A stretch of 64,000 nt of DNA, from positions 47,141,429 to 47,205,428 of the forward strand of contig NC_083610.1 in assembly GCF_029168945.1 (NCBI RefSeq), given 5' to 3'. A program made the translations under genes and the position numbers. The notes below the pieces were generated by a model. The model ran no database searches and had not been told where the DNA came from. It worked only from the letters and a program-made list of their open reading frames with translations. Below are positions 11,061-22,510 of this stretch, piece after piece. The stretch is from Cannabis sativa. Lineage: Eukaryota; Streptophyta; Magnoliopsida; Rosales; Cannabaceae. Position 1 is the first letter of the stretch. Every line of letters begins with the position of its first letter.

Positions 11061-11577
11061 TGTTAATTCCATTTTTGGCATATTTAATTGACAAAAATAT
11101 TTTATTATTTAATGTATTTTCGGCTGGCATATATTGATATGGTTTCCCTATTTGTGTATATCTAAACTTGGAAGGAAAGTTGTCTAGCTTTCCTATTTAT
11201 GGAAATTGAGGTAAATATGGTAAGTTTTGATTACACATTTATTCTTTTCTAACCAGCTGTTAATCTGATCTTGTCTTGAGTTTCCCATTTTCTAAGATCA
11301 GGTTTCTTGAAGAGAAAACCGGAGCTAAACTTTCCTTTTCTATAAAAGGAAAGTTGTAGTTACTGCCCACGATTCTGTAGGTACAGAAACGGAAATTCCT
11401 AGACTGATTGAAGAATTATTTTAGGGAAGTTTCTAGTGGGTTGAGGTCTTGTTCAGACCGAATGTAAGCTGTCTATGAGATGTATATTCATTATAAATAC
11501 ATCCTATAGCTGCTAGGTTTTGTTATCTCTTTCACACACTTAGAATTGTATTCATATCTTAAGGAAAGAGTGTCTTT
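11061..11577 (+). repeat. Truncated 5' LTR of the SIRE-like Copia
   Basis: About 517 bp, nearly identical to the first 517 bp of the 3' LTR (16440 onward) with a handful of substitutions. It ends at GTGTCTTTG, after which the sequence diverges into coding DNA, marking the deletion breakpoint. Confidence 0.85.
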
Positions 11578-14305
11578 GCAGGAAAAAGGAAAATTCATGT
11601 GCATGAATAATACCTCGATCGATGACAACAAAGAAGAAGCTGGATCCAAATCAGATGAGTCAGAAATTGATGAGAACTCTATGGCTGAATCTTACAAGGT
11701 AATGTTTGGTAAGTGGTTGGAAATATGTGCTGAAAATCGTTCCCTGGTTAAAGATAATAAAGACTTGTGTAACAACATTAATGATCTGGATGAAAAAATT
11801 AAATGTTGCGAATCTGAACTGTCTTTAAAAGAGTCTGAAATTATTTCTTTGACTAAGGAACTTGAAAACATTAAAAAGAATGTCAAAATGTTAAATCCAG
11901 GTTCCAACATTTTTGAAAAGATTCAAAAATCTGGCCAAACTAATCATACTGGTCTAGGTTATGGTTCTACTCAATCTGATTTCAATACCACTTTTGTTAA
12001 ATCTGATATTTTTGTTTCTGGAAGAACTGTTTCTACCTCGCAGGATTCTGTCACTTCAGCGAAACACTCTGCTGTTACAGAAAAGAAGCAGCACGGTAAG
12101 TTTGACAATTCTAAAGGGAATGGAAGACGTTTCATCCCTATTTGCCATTTTTGTGGGAGAAAAGGTCACATTCGACCTAAATGCATCACTATGCAAAACA
12201 TGTTTAAATCTAATTACCTTGGAAATAAACATGTTTTACAAAAACAAAAATGGGTTGTCAAAAATAAATGCTTGGTAGGTTCTTCTTGTTTTAAAACTAT
12301 TGCTTCTAACATGTGGTATTTTGATAGTGGTTGTTCTAGACACATGACAGGTGAAAAAGAATTTCTTGAGAACATTAGACCAATGCAGTGTGAAGAAGTT
12401 ACTTTTGGTAACGGTCTTGTTGGAAAAGTCATAGGGATAGGAACTCTCAATTTCGAAGGGCTTCCTAGACTAAAGAATGTCATGTTGGTTGATGGACTAA
12501 AAGCTAATCTTCTTAGCATTAGTCAAATTTGTGATCAGGGTTATACTGTGAGCTTTGATAGTAATCATTGTTATGTGTATAATATTCTTGATGAAATTGT
12601 CTTGCAAGGGTTCAGATCTAATGATAACTGTTACACCATCACTACCTATGCTACTTGTCACTCTGTTATTAACACCACTGATTTATGGCATGAAAAACTT
12701 GGTCATATTCATTTTAAAAATCTGAGGAGATTGTCTAATGCAGGAATTGTTCGAGGATTACCTAAATTAGGTAAGGAGTCTTTGGGAAAATGTGGACCAT
12801 GTCAGCTTGGTAAGCAACTGAAAATTTCTCATAAGAGTGTTTCTAATGTGAATACTTCCAGAGTTCACGAACTCCTACATATGGACTTAATGGGTCTGAT
12901 CCAGGTTGAAAGCTTGAATGGTAAGAGGTATATTTTTGTGTGTGTTGATGATTTCTCTTGGTTTTCATGGGTAGAATTTTTTAGAGAAAACATTGATACT
13001 TTTGATGTTTTTAAGTATCTTTGCTTGAAATTAAAAGTTCAAAAAGATTGCAACATTGGTAAGATAGTTCGTGGTAAGAGTAATCATGGAAAAGATTTTG
13101 AAAATACTGTGTATGGTAAATTCTGTAAATCTTATGGTATTTTTCATAATCTTTCTGCTCCTAAAACCCCACAACAAAATGGAGCGGTTAAGGATTCCCA
13201 CCTTCTTGATCATGTTTTAGACGAGGCTTTGTATGGCTTGAAACAAGCACCCCGTGCTTGGTATGAGCGTCTATCTGAGTTCTTACACTCTCATGGTTAT
13301 AGAAAAGGAAATGTTATTAAAACACAGTTCATCACACACTTTCAATTTGATATTATTTTTTCATATGTTGATGATCTTGTTTTTGGATCTACTTCTAACT
13401 CTGAAGTGCAGGTTTTTGTTTCCCAAATGCAAAAGGAGTTTGAAATGAGCATGGTAGGTGAACTCACTTATTTTCTCGATCTTCAAGTGAAGCAATCAGA
13501 TGAGGGAACTTTTGTCACTCAAAGCAAATATGCAAAGAACTTGGTGAAAAAGTTTGGTCTTGAGAAAGCCAAACATACCAACACTCCCTTGAGCACAACC
13601 TTGAAATTAAGCAAAGATGAACAAGGAGTAAAGGTAGATCAAACTTTGTATCGAAGTATGATAGGTAGTTTGCTTTATCTTACTGCTAATCGTCTTGACA
13701 TTTGTTATAGTGTTGGTGTTTGTGCACGATATCAGGCAAATCCCATGGAATCCCATCTTTCTGCTGTGAAAAGAATCATTCGCTATGTAAATAGCACTAT
13801 TGATTTTGGGATTTGGTTTTCTAAAGACACTAACTCTAACCTTGTTTGCTTTAGTGATGCTGATTGGGCAGGTAATGCAGATGATAGAAAAAGTACTAGT
13901 GGTAGATGTTTCTATCTTGGAAACAATATTGTTTCATGGCACAGCAAGAAGCAAAACTCAATCTCTCTGTCCACAGCTGAGGCTGAGTATATTGCTGCGG
14001 GTAGTTGTTGTACCCAATTGTTATGAATGAAACAAATGATGGCAGATTATGGGTTTGATTTGAAAACTTTAACCATCTTTTGTGATAACACTAGTGTTAT
14101 AAACATTTCTAAGAATCCTGTTCAACACTCTCGCACAAAGCACATAGACATTTGTCATCACTTTATTAGAGAGCTTGTGGAAAATAAAATTCTTATCTTA
14201 GAATATGTTGAAACTAGCAAACAAATTGCAGATATTTTTACTAAAGCTCTTGACTCGGTCCGTTTTACTTCTCTAAGGAAATCCTTAGGGGTTTGTACTG
14301 TTTAA
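11546..14305 (+). pseudogene. Copia gag-pol, fused by an in-frame internal deletion
   Basis: An open frame of 826 codons (11546-14026) continues past a TGA to 14305. In order it shows: a charged coiled coil at residues 45-110; a CCHC knuckle C200-x2-C203-x4-H208-x4-C213; a protease D260-S-G; a GAG-pre-integrase L-W381-H-x-x-L-G-H; and an integrase core with D447. The integrase second Asp position reads S-N-H-G, so Asp is replaced by Asn. Soon after T-P-Q-Q-N-G (near residue 547) the sequence jumps to the middle of reverse transcriptase (A-L-Y-G-L-K-Q-A-P-R), so integrase C-terminus and RT N-terminus are gone. Y-V-D-D is at 607-610. The TGA at 14024-14026 replaces a usual Trp in RNase H. The long frame is a deletion product, not a host gene. 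Confidence 0.88.
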
Positions 14306-15716
14306 TGTTTTTGTTCTTCTTAATCCTTGATATTTGAGTTGTCCTAGAGTTCATAATGTCTTGTCCTTGTCCTAGAAGAAAATCTCAACCTCAGAAGAAT
14401 TACAGTCATTATTTTATTGCTAATGTTGTAATATTATGGTGTCATACAGGTTTATCAGGAAAATTGTTCACTCCTCACAGGAATATTCGGGTTCATCAAA
14501 CAGTGTTATGTAAGCTACCATTTTTGAATAATGTTGTTTAAAAACTGTGTGTTCAAGCTCCATTGGAAGAATAGAGCTACCTATCTCAATGTGTGAAAGC
14601 CATCTCTGAGTAAGTTGGAACTATGTAATTAGGAGTTATGTAGAAGATTCGCTACCATTGAAAAGGGCTACCATTGAGGTAGTGTGACAGCGTCTCCTAT
14701 GGTTACAATTTATCAGAAAAAGTCTTTTTGACAAATTGGGCAATGTTCCCTGCTTACACTTTCACACACTTATGCTTGACACAGTTTGTGGTAGAAAATT
14801 TTCATTCTCGAAAATGGTGTTATAAAGCTGTTACATACTGTTTGATTTGCTTTAATATTCTTGGTGCCTGAGTCAATTTTTTCCTGTGTAACCGGTATGA
14901 CCTCATTCTATTACTTCATTAGCTTGATAAAATAATTTCTGACTATTCTTATGAGTTTGATTTTTTCATCAGGGACAAAGACAAGCAGACATTGTGAATT
15001 CTAGTTACAAAAATATCAAGGTTATTTTATTTTTCTGTCTTTCAATCAAAAAAAAATAAAAATTTGTGACCGAGTTTGTCAATTGAGCTTTCTTAAAAAT
15101 TCTTGTTATGTTTCATTATATTCTTAGACACTATTTTTTGCTCTTAAGTGGTGATTAGTGCTTTATGTGTTTCTTTGTGTTCTCTTGTTCATTATCTGCA
15201 AATTTTTTTTTGGGGGCATTTTTTGAAAAAATCAAAGAAAATGGGGGGCATATTTTTCGATTCTTTGTAGATATTTTTTCTTTTATTTTTTCATTTGTGG
15301 AAACATGGTTTAATTGTCCTTAAATAATTAATTAAGAAAACTTGTCCTTAAATAATTAATTATTTTTGGTTTCCTTTTTAGTGGCAATTTCGGTTTTGGT
15401 GGGGTACTTAAATTCTTAGATTTTGTGGGGATATTTGGTTTCCTTTTCCATTTAAGGAAACATTGACCATTTTTTTTAAAACCCTTTTTGGTTTCCTTTT
15501 TTTTTTTTCTCTCCCCACGTGATTCAAAGGTAAGGAAGTTACTTTCCTTTTCAGTTATTTTTCTGATTTTGGGTAAGTAAAATCATGTGTATATATTCTC
15601 AACTACCCATTCACCCACGATCACCACTCTCTCTTCTCTTTCTATTTTTTTTTTCTCAAAGGTCTAATTTTTTTTCAAAGTGTGCAAGTGTTTGTGTTCT
15701 AGGGTTTCAAAGAGAA

Positions 15717-16067
15717 ATGGCCAAAACTAAGAATGCCCAACCATCCAAGAAGCCCTCTCGTGGCTCTGCCTTTGCATCTTCGATCGCCCCACCCGCGCCG
15801 CCTGCTCCAGTGACCGAAGTTCCTGGTTCGTCATCTGCTCCGACGAAAACTGCCAGAAAGTCAAAGACCAAAGCTTGAAAGTCGACTTACAACCTTGCTT
15901 CCCCTGGTGTTACTGTTGAACCTGCTGCTGCTTGTGCTTCCACTTCTGCTTCTACAGAAATGGCTGAATTCAACTTGTGTTTGGGGAGAATGGAGACAAG
16001 TCAAGCCTTGCTTCTCAGGAAGATGAACAACATCATGAAATACTTCCGATCCAATGATGATGAATAA
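15717..16067 (+). pseudogene. Shortened extra 3' ORF (env-like position)
   Basis: Starts ATG at 15717 and gives a Lys/Ser/Pro-rich N-terminus (M-A-K-T-K-N-A-Q-P-S-K-K) with a P-P-A-P-P-A-P stretch. A TGA lies at 15876-15878, then the same frame continues to TAA at 16065-16067, ending K-Y-F-R-S-N-D-D-E. It sits between RNase H and the 3' LTR, where SIRE/Maximus elements carry an additional, env-like ORF. At 116 codons it is far shorter than such ORFs, so it is presumably internally deleted. I see no transmembrane segment. Function is unknown. Confidence 0.45.
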
Positions 16068-16163
16068 GTGGTTCAATTCTCTATCTCTTGCTTTTTATTT
16101 GTGAATGCTCAAACTATTATGACTTTGTTCATGGTTTTTGCTATCTTTGGCTCCTTGATAGAC

Positions 16164-16439
16164 AAAAAGGGGGAGTAATACTTATTTTTTGGATTCATTG
16201 TTTGGATTCCTTGTTACAACTCTGGACCCTTGGTTTTAGGGGGAGTTGCTTGTTTTCGGTTTGTAAGCTTTTCCGTCCAAAAAAGTTCTTTGTTTTATGT
16301 GTTAGAGTGCTTTCATGCAGGGGGAGTATTTTTCTATACTCTTTTATCTTTAAGAAGCTGTTTGCTTTGGTTTCTAACACTTGATGCAGGTTTTCTCATA
16401 ATAAAATATTTTGTCAATCAAAGTGCCAAAGGGGGAGAT
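16164..16439 (+). promoter_or_regulatory. Four spaced polypurine tracts before the 3' LTR
   Basis: AAAAAGGGGGAG at 16164-16175, AGGGGGAG at 16238-16245 and 16319-16326, and AAAGGGGGAG at 16427-16436. The last abuts the 3' LTR start at 16440 and is the expected plus-strand primer. The upstream ones are extra copies 70-110 bp apart. Confidence 0.7.
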
Positions 16440-17721
16440 TGTTAATTCCATTTTTGGCATATTTAATTGACAAAAATATTTTATTATTTAATATATTTTC
16501 AGCTGGCATATATTGATATGGTTTCCCTATTTGTGTATATCTAAACTTGGAAGGAAAGTTGTCTAGCTTTCCTATTTATAGAAATTGAGGTAAATATGGT
16601 AAGTTTTGATTACACATGTATTCTTTTCTAACCAGCTGTTAATCTGATTTTGTCTTGAGTTTCCCATTTTCTAAGATCAGGTTTCTTGAAGAGAAAATCG
16701 GAGCTAAACTTTCCTTTTCTATAAAAGGAAAGTTGTAGTTACTGCCCACGATTCTGTAGGTACAGAAACGAAAATTCCTGGACTGATTGAAGAATTATTT
16801 TAGGGAAGTTTCTAGTGAGTAGAGGTCTTGTTCAGACCGAATGTAAGCTGTCTATGAGATGTATATTCATTATAAATACATCCTATAGCTGCTAGGTTTT
16901 GTTATCTCTTTCACACACTTAGAATTGTATTCATATCTTAAGGAAAGAATGTCTTTGTTTTGTTAACTCTTTTATTCATTTTCATATCTTAAGAAAAGAG
17001 TGTCTTTGTTATGTAGAGAAGGGTTGTTCTACTCTTACTTTGTTTATTTGTTGTTTGTATTGTCTTGAGTCTGTATTCAAGTCTACAACGAAGAAGAACA
17101 TCAGTGCACCTTTGGGAGAAGGTATTTACAAGCTTTCGGGAGATTGCTTTTGAAGTCTTGCATCGGGAGGATACAAGCACACCTTCGGGAGAAGGGTTTT
17201 TACAAGCTTTCGGGAGATTGCTTTTGAAGTCTTGCATCGGGATGATACAAGCACACAACCTTTGGGAGATGGTTGTATAGGCTTTTGGGAGATAGCCTTT
17301 AAGCCTTGAATCAGGAGGATTCAAGCACTCTTCAAGGTGATCGAAGGGAGTTCGAGCTCTTGGAGTTTTATCAAGATTCGGTTAGTAGGTGGAATACATC
17401 AAGCTTGCGGCATACAATAAGAGGGAGTCTATTTATGCATAAGTCAATTACTTTGTATTTTTGATACCGATCTAATGAATCTTATCTCTGGGCGTGGCCC
17501 CGTGGACTAGTAACAATCTGAAAGGATTGTTGAAACCACGTACAAAAATCTTGTGTGTTTTTACTTTTATGCACTGTTTGTTTTTCTGGGTTTCTCTGGA
17601 GTTACAGAGTTGTATTCTGTAACTACGGAAAAACTGTTTTCAGTACCAGTTTCATTATTCCGCATTTAATTAATCTATTAATTAAATAATCAAACTGGGA
17701 ATATTAAAATACAGAATTTCA
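16440..17721 (+). repeat. Complete 3' LTR of the SIRE-like Copia, 1282 bp
   Basis: Begins TGTTAATTCC, ends TTTCA, followed by the target duplication ATTTT. The promoter region has CTATAAAAGG near 16719. Downstream at 17065-17330 is a short internal repetition: a unit with CTTTTGAAGTCTTGCATCGGGA occurs twice with variants. Small ORFs inside are not genes. Confidence 0.8.
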
Positions 17722-17797
17722 ATTTTGTTATTTAACAAATTAGAGGGTCCAATCGGTAACTTTTGCAAAACACAGGATCCAAAATAGTATTTATGTA

Positions 17798-19096
17798 TCA
17801 TATATATGGATTATAGTGGACAATAACTACGAAATGTATAGATGGACTTTGATTTTTAGTTACAATTTATTTTGACAGTTCTAGTTTTTATTATTATGTT
17901 CTTTCATGAACAATTAACATAAGTTTAACGAATGATTTGTTTGATTTTGAATTATTAGATTTACGTTTCTACTTTGGATTTTAAATGTTTTTCTTTTTCT
18001 CTAAAAAATTTGGGTGATTAAAAGAAACTGTTGACTGAGAGTTGATTGGGTCAACTCGAACCCGTAAGTGCAAAACCCGCGAACCTGAATCCTTTGAACA
18101 TGCTAGTTTAGGTTCCATTTTTCAGACCTGAAATCTGGTCAATCCGTCCGATGTTCAACTATTTTTTTTTTCACAATGTTCTCTATAATTTTAATATTAT
18201 TTCAGTATTTTTTTTAAAATCGAATAAATAGTAAATTGGAATATTAGGAATTCTATAATCAGTAATGTAGATTATTTAGAATTTTTTAAAATTTACAGGT
18301 TATATATTATATATTTTGACTTATATTTTTGAACACAAAGATAAAGAAAGAAGTTGAATATTAAGTTGAAGGTAGCATTTTGTATAATATTAAATGCGGT
18401 ATATAAATCTAAATTTAGAAAGAACAATATTAAAAGGATATTCACAAATTAGTTTCCCCTAGAAAGGCATCCATACTATTGGTGTAAAGTTTTGTCTATG
18501 TACCAACAAACAAACAAACATTCACCAGTTAAAATTACGGCTACTTTTAAATTGCCGATTTGAAAAAGTACTAAGTTAATATTAGCCTTGGATGCTCTTT
18601 TTTTTATTGGTCATTGTATTTTAAGATGGAGAAAGTGTAAAAAAAAATATGTGTTTAATCATTGTAATAATTTTGCCATGAGTGGCAACACAACACTATT
18701 AGTTTCTCTAGGACAATAGTTAAAGGAAATAGCCAGTCATTACAAGCAAAGTATGATCAATAGTCATTTTAAAATCATTATTAATCAGGGTTGCTTCTAA
18801 ACCTTGGGTAAATTTTAAAACAAGGCATTGTTTACTTTAAGCCTATCATTCAAATGAATATTCTCCATTAAATATGTATATATATATAGAGGTTCCGGAT
18901 GTAAATTTATGTATGGAAGAAAGTAATATATATAATGTTGGTTCGGTTATATATAATATTATTTTTAAACATGCGGTACAAATTGCTTAATTTTATCGTT
19001 CTAATCAGTTTTGGTAACTTGATATAGTGGCGCCAAAATATTTCACATTTAATAATATTATTATTTTAGGGATTAATTGTTATATTACTCTTTTTT
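17798..19096. other. AT-rich spacer
   Basis: No coding signal. A short GC-richer patch at 18040-18150 with AACCCGCGAACC and GTCAATCCGTCCGAT may be a hAT relic, but the ends are not recognisable. Confidence 0.4.
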
Positions 19097-19101
19097 ATAT
19101 T

Positions 19102-19679
19102 TGTAGAAGTTGATCCTCTAAACTAACTTAATATCCAACTCACTTAGACCAACTAACTTAACTAACTTTCTGTTATGTTAGTTAGTTAGTTGGTGCTATT
19201 TCTTTGTATGAGTTGGGCCTATAAATATGTCTAGTCTTTTCACTTTATAAGTAGGAGAGTAAGAGAGAGGATTCAAGAGAGTTGCTTAGGATTCTAAGCT
19301 GAGAGTTCTGTTCTTGAAGAGGGTCAAGAACAAGGGGGTGTACTCGGGTTGGTAGAGAGAAAACTGTGACTGTTTTCTCTGGTGTATTTCGAGTACCATA
19401 GGGCTGAGATTGCTCTGAATCTTGTAATTGTATTGATACTCTCTTATTCCACATATTAATGAAGAATTGGTGATGTTTCTTAGCTGGAGTATGGCCAGGG
19501 ATTATGTTGATCTCTAGGACCGGAACCAGGATAAATTCTTGTGTTGTTCTTTGTTTAATTTCTGGTTTTGATTCATTGTGTTGTTAATTGGTTTATGTTC
19601 ATTATTGCTGTCCAAGTTGTGAGTTTATTGTAGGTTTTATGATTGAATTCTTGATGTTATTGTTGCTGGAATTACAACA
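19102..19679 (+). repeat. 5' LTR of the Tork-like Copia
   Basis: TGTAGAAGTTG to ATTACAACA. TATAAATATG at 19221-19230 is a good TATA box. The paired copy is at 25763-26340. Confidence 0.92.
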
Positions 19680-19681
19680 AA

Positions 19682-19694
19682 ATCAAAGCTAAGG
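19682..19694 (+). promoter_or_regulatory. Primer-binding site, methionine-tRNA type (degenerate)
   Basis: ATCAAAGCTAAGG lies two bases after the 5' LTR. It matches the usual plant initiator-Met site core (ATCAGAGCCAGG-like) with a few changes. Confidence 0.55.
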
Positions 19695-19756
19695 TTCAAG
19701 ATCCAATTGAGGAAGTCAAGAATCAAGATTCAATCAAGACTCATCTGCAACCAGTC

Positions 19757-20440
19757 ATGACAGGATCATCAAGATTTGAACTTGAGAAGTTCAATGGGAC
19801 AAGGGACTTTGGCCTATGGAGAGAAAGTTTGAAGGGAATTCTTGTTCATCAAAAAGTTGCCAAAGCATTGAAACCCAAGGAAGAATTCACTGACAAGTTA
19901 CAAAAGGAAGAACTTGAAGATATGGAGGAATTGGCATACTACACTGTCATAATGTACTTGTCCAATACAGTGAGAAGGAAGGTTCAGAATATGAAGACAG
20001 CTCGAGAACTATGGAGCAAGCTTGAAGAGATTTACATGAAACCCTCTCTAACTAACAAGATTAATTTGTTAGAATCTTTATATGGTTTTAAAATGTCTTC
20101 TCATTTGTCTTTAGATGATAACCTTGATATATTTAACCAAATCATTATAGGATTGGCTAACTTGAAGCACACTGTTGATGAAGAAAGCCAAGCTGTCATT
20201 CTTCTCAGATCTTTGCCACCTGCATATCAGAAATTGAAATCTGTTATCAAGTATTGGAGGGATACTCTTACCCTTGATGATGTTCTTGGAGCCCTGAAAC
20301 CCAAAGAACAAGAAATGGCCAAGGAGAAAGACAATGTCAAGGATGAAGCTTACCTGGCCAGAGGAAGAGACAACAATAGGGGCAGAGATCACTACAGAAA
20401 AGATCATTTCAAAGGCCAACATAGATCCCAGTCAAGATAG
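19757..20440 (+). pseudogene. Copia gag polyprotein (227 codons, then a stop)
   Basis: The ATG at 19757 opens a typical Copia gag (UBN2-type) with F-x-x-E-K-F-N-G-T-R-D-F-x-L-W-R near the start and the conserved L-W-x-x-L-E-x-I-Y block around residue 90. A premature TAG at 20438-20440 is followed in the same frame by the zinc knuckle. There, C-x2-C-x4-H is intact but the fourth ligand is Tyr (K-R-F-Y) instead of Cys, a change expected to weaken RNA binding. Gag would form the cytoplasmic virus-like particle. Confidence 0.85.
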
Positions 20441-22510
20441 AAATCAAGAGGAAAATACCATAAGGACAGAAAATGTTATTTTTGTGGGAAAGTAGGTCAC
20501 ATCAAGAGGTTCTACATTGAGTTCAAGAACAAACTCAAGGAATACAGAGAAAAGAAGCATGATTCTGCTTCTAATGTTGAAGAATCAGATCATTGCTCAT
20601 CTGATGGTGACTTGTACATGGTTTCAGATCAAAGAATCACAAATGAATGGATTCTTGATTCTGGATGCACATACCATATGTGTCCTACTCTTGAAAATTT
20701 TATTGACTATAGGAAAGTAAATTCTGGTACTGTACTAATGGGAAATGACAATTCTTGCAGGGTAATTGGCATTGGAAAGGTTGCTATTAGGCACTTTGAT
20801 GGTACTGTTCGAATGCTGCATGAAGTGAGGCATATACCAGAACTTAGAAGGAACTTGATATCCCTTGGTACTCTTGAGGATGAAGGCTAAAGTTACAAGT
20901 CTAGCAATGGTCAGATGAGGATTGCAAAGGGGTCTCTTACCATCATTAAAGGAGAAAAGAAGAATGGTTTGTACATTCTGCAAGGAGAAACAGTGATGGC
21001 TTGTGAAGCCAGTGTTGTGCAACACCAAGAAACTGAGATGGAAATGTGGCATTAAAGGATGGGTCACATGAGTGAACAAGGGATCAAAGAACTAACCAAG
21101 CAAGGGCTCTTAGGCAATTTCAAACCAAACTCACTACCCTTCTGTGAAGCATGTGTGTTGGGAAAGCATCACAGATTGAAATTCATGGCAGGTCATCATT
21201 GTTCTAAAAGACCATTAGAATATGTTCATGCTGATTTATGGGGATCTCACAAGGTTGGAACTCACTCAGGTAAACACTATTTTTTGTCTATTGTAGATGA
21301 TTTCAGAAGGCATGTGTGGGTTTATCTACTTAAAACTAAAAATGAATGTGTAGAGAAATTCAGAGAATGGAAAATTGAAGTGGAAAATCAGTATGTAAGG
21401 AAATTGAAAGTGCTTAGGACAGATAATGGTTTAGAGTTAATTAATATTGAATTTGGCTTGTTGTGTTCTGAATTTGGAATCGTTAGACATAGGACTGTTA
21501 AGCACACACCTCAGCAAAATGGTGTTGCTGAGAGGATGAATAGAACTTTGTTGAACAAGGTTAGGTGCTTGTTGATTAGTTCTGGTTTAGGTAAAATCTA
21601 TTGGGGAGAGGCTTTGATCATTGCATGTTATTTGATTAATAGGAGCCTCAGTAGAGTGATTGATTTAAAAACTCCCTATGAAAAATTGCATGGCACTACA
21701 CCTAAACTGAATCACTTAAAAATATTTGGCTGCACTGCATATGCACACCAGAAACTTGACAAATTGGAACCTAGGGCCATTAAATGTTTCTTTCTTGGAT
21801 ATCCTAAGGGTGTTAAAGAATATAGACTATGTCATGTTGAAAATGGAAAGCCTAAGATTATTATATATAGGGATGTAGTCTTTAATGAGCATGATTTCAT
21901 GCACTTGACAGCCAAGGAAGGCAAGGGTTCTGATGTTGCAGGTACTAACAGGGATGACCTTGCTGAGTTGGAGATCAACACTGACAAGATTGAAGTCTCC
22001 ATTGAATTACCACAGACACCAGAAGCAAGGACATCTACTGAGGTGGAAACACAGGGTGTAGACACATCTGAGGTTGGTACAAATACAACTGAGGTGGAAT
22101 CCCTGGAAACCAGTCAAGATGATTAACCAGATTTGACCAACTATCGATTGGCTAGAGACAGGACAAGGAGAGAAATTAGACCTCCCAGAAGGTATGCTGA
22201 AGCTGATTTGATAGCCTATGCTCTGGCTGTGATACAATCTGATAGTGAACCTGAACCAACTACCTATGAAGAAGCAATTGCATGCAAATTAAAGAAGAAA
22301 TGGCTTGCTGCAATGGGAGAAGAGATGCATTCCTTGAAGAAGAATAGAACTTGGATTCTGGTGCCAAGGCCAAAAGACAAGAAAGTTATCTCCTGCAGAT
22401 GGTTGTTCAAAGAAAAAGAGGGAATGACAGAGGGTGAACCACCTAGATATAAAGCTAGATTGGTAGCTAAGAGATTCACACAGGTTGAGGGAGTTGATTA
22501 CACAGATATC
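20441..22510 (+). pseudogene. Copia pol, part 1: knuckle, protease, integrase, RT start
   Basis: It continues gag with stops. The protease motif W-I-L-D-S-G-C-T-Y-H-M lies near 20648-20680. The GAG-pre-integrase reads M-W-H-stop-R-M-G-H near 21050, where TAA replaces a usual Lys codon. The integrase core spans 21059-21700 with A-D-L-W-G, R-T-D-N-G and P-Q-Q-N-G-V-A-E-R-M-N, so its D, D and E are present. RT fingers follow to V-E-G-V-D-Y-T-D-I at 22510. Further stops are at 20888-20890 and 22124-22126. The frame resumes at 24374 after the inserted solo LTR. Confidence 0.87.

Larger units (their letters stand above)
11061..17721 (+). mobile_element. SIRE/Maximus-like Copia retrotransposon, internally deleted
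   Basis: The element starts TGTTAATTCC at 11061 and ends TTTCA at 17721, with the 5-bp target duplication ATTTT at 11056-11060 and 17722-17726. The 5' LTR stops abruptly at about 11577 and runs straight into gag-like coding sequence. LTR 3' portion, primer-binding site and gag N-terminus are therefore missing. The order gag, protease, integrase, reverse transcriptase, RNase H is Copia. The coiled-coil gag tail, the extra 3' ORF and repeated AGGGGGAG tracts suggest the SIRE/Maximus lineage. It cannot transpose by itself. Confidence 0.85.
8953..17797. mobile_element. Old foldback element split by a hAT and a Copia
   Basis: The left arm (8953-9058) and right arm (about 17722-17797) are imperfect inverted repeats. 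The left arm reads GGTAAATATTATTTTGGAC and later TTTTGTTAAATGACAAAAT. The right arm in reverse complement reads ATAAATACTATTTTGGATC and later TTTGTTAAATAACAAAAT. Removing the hAT at 9060-10858 and the Copia at 11061-17721 leaves about 370 bp, a normal size for a MITE or foldback. No convincing target duplication was found at the outer ends. Confidence 0.6.

Noticed and set aside
11546..14026. Long single ORF that looks like an intact gene
   Set aside because: It has Copia gag, protease, integrase, RT and RNase H motifs between LTRs. It is a deleted retrotransposon polyprotein, not a host gene.
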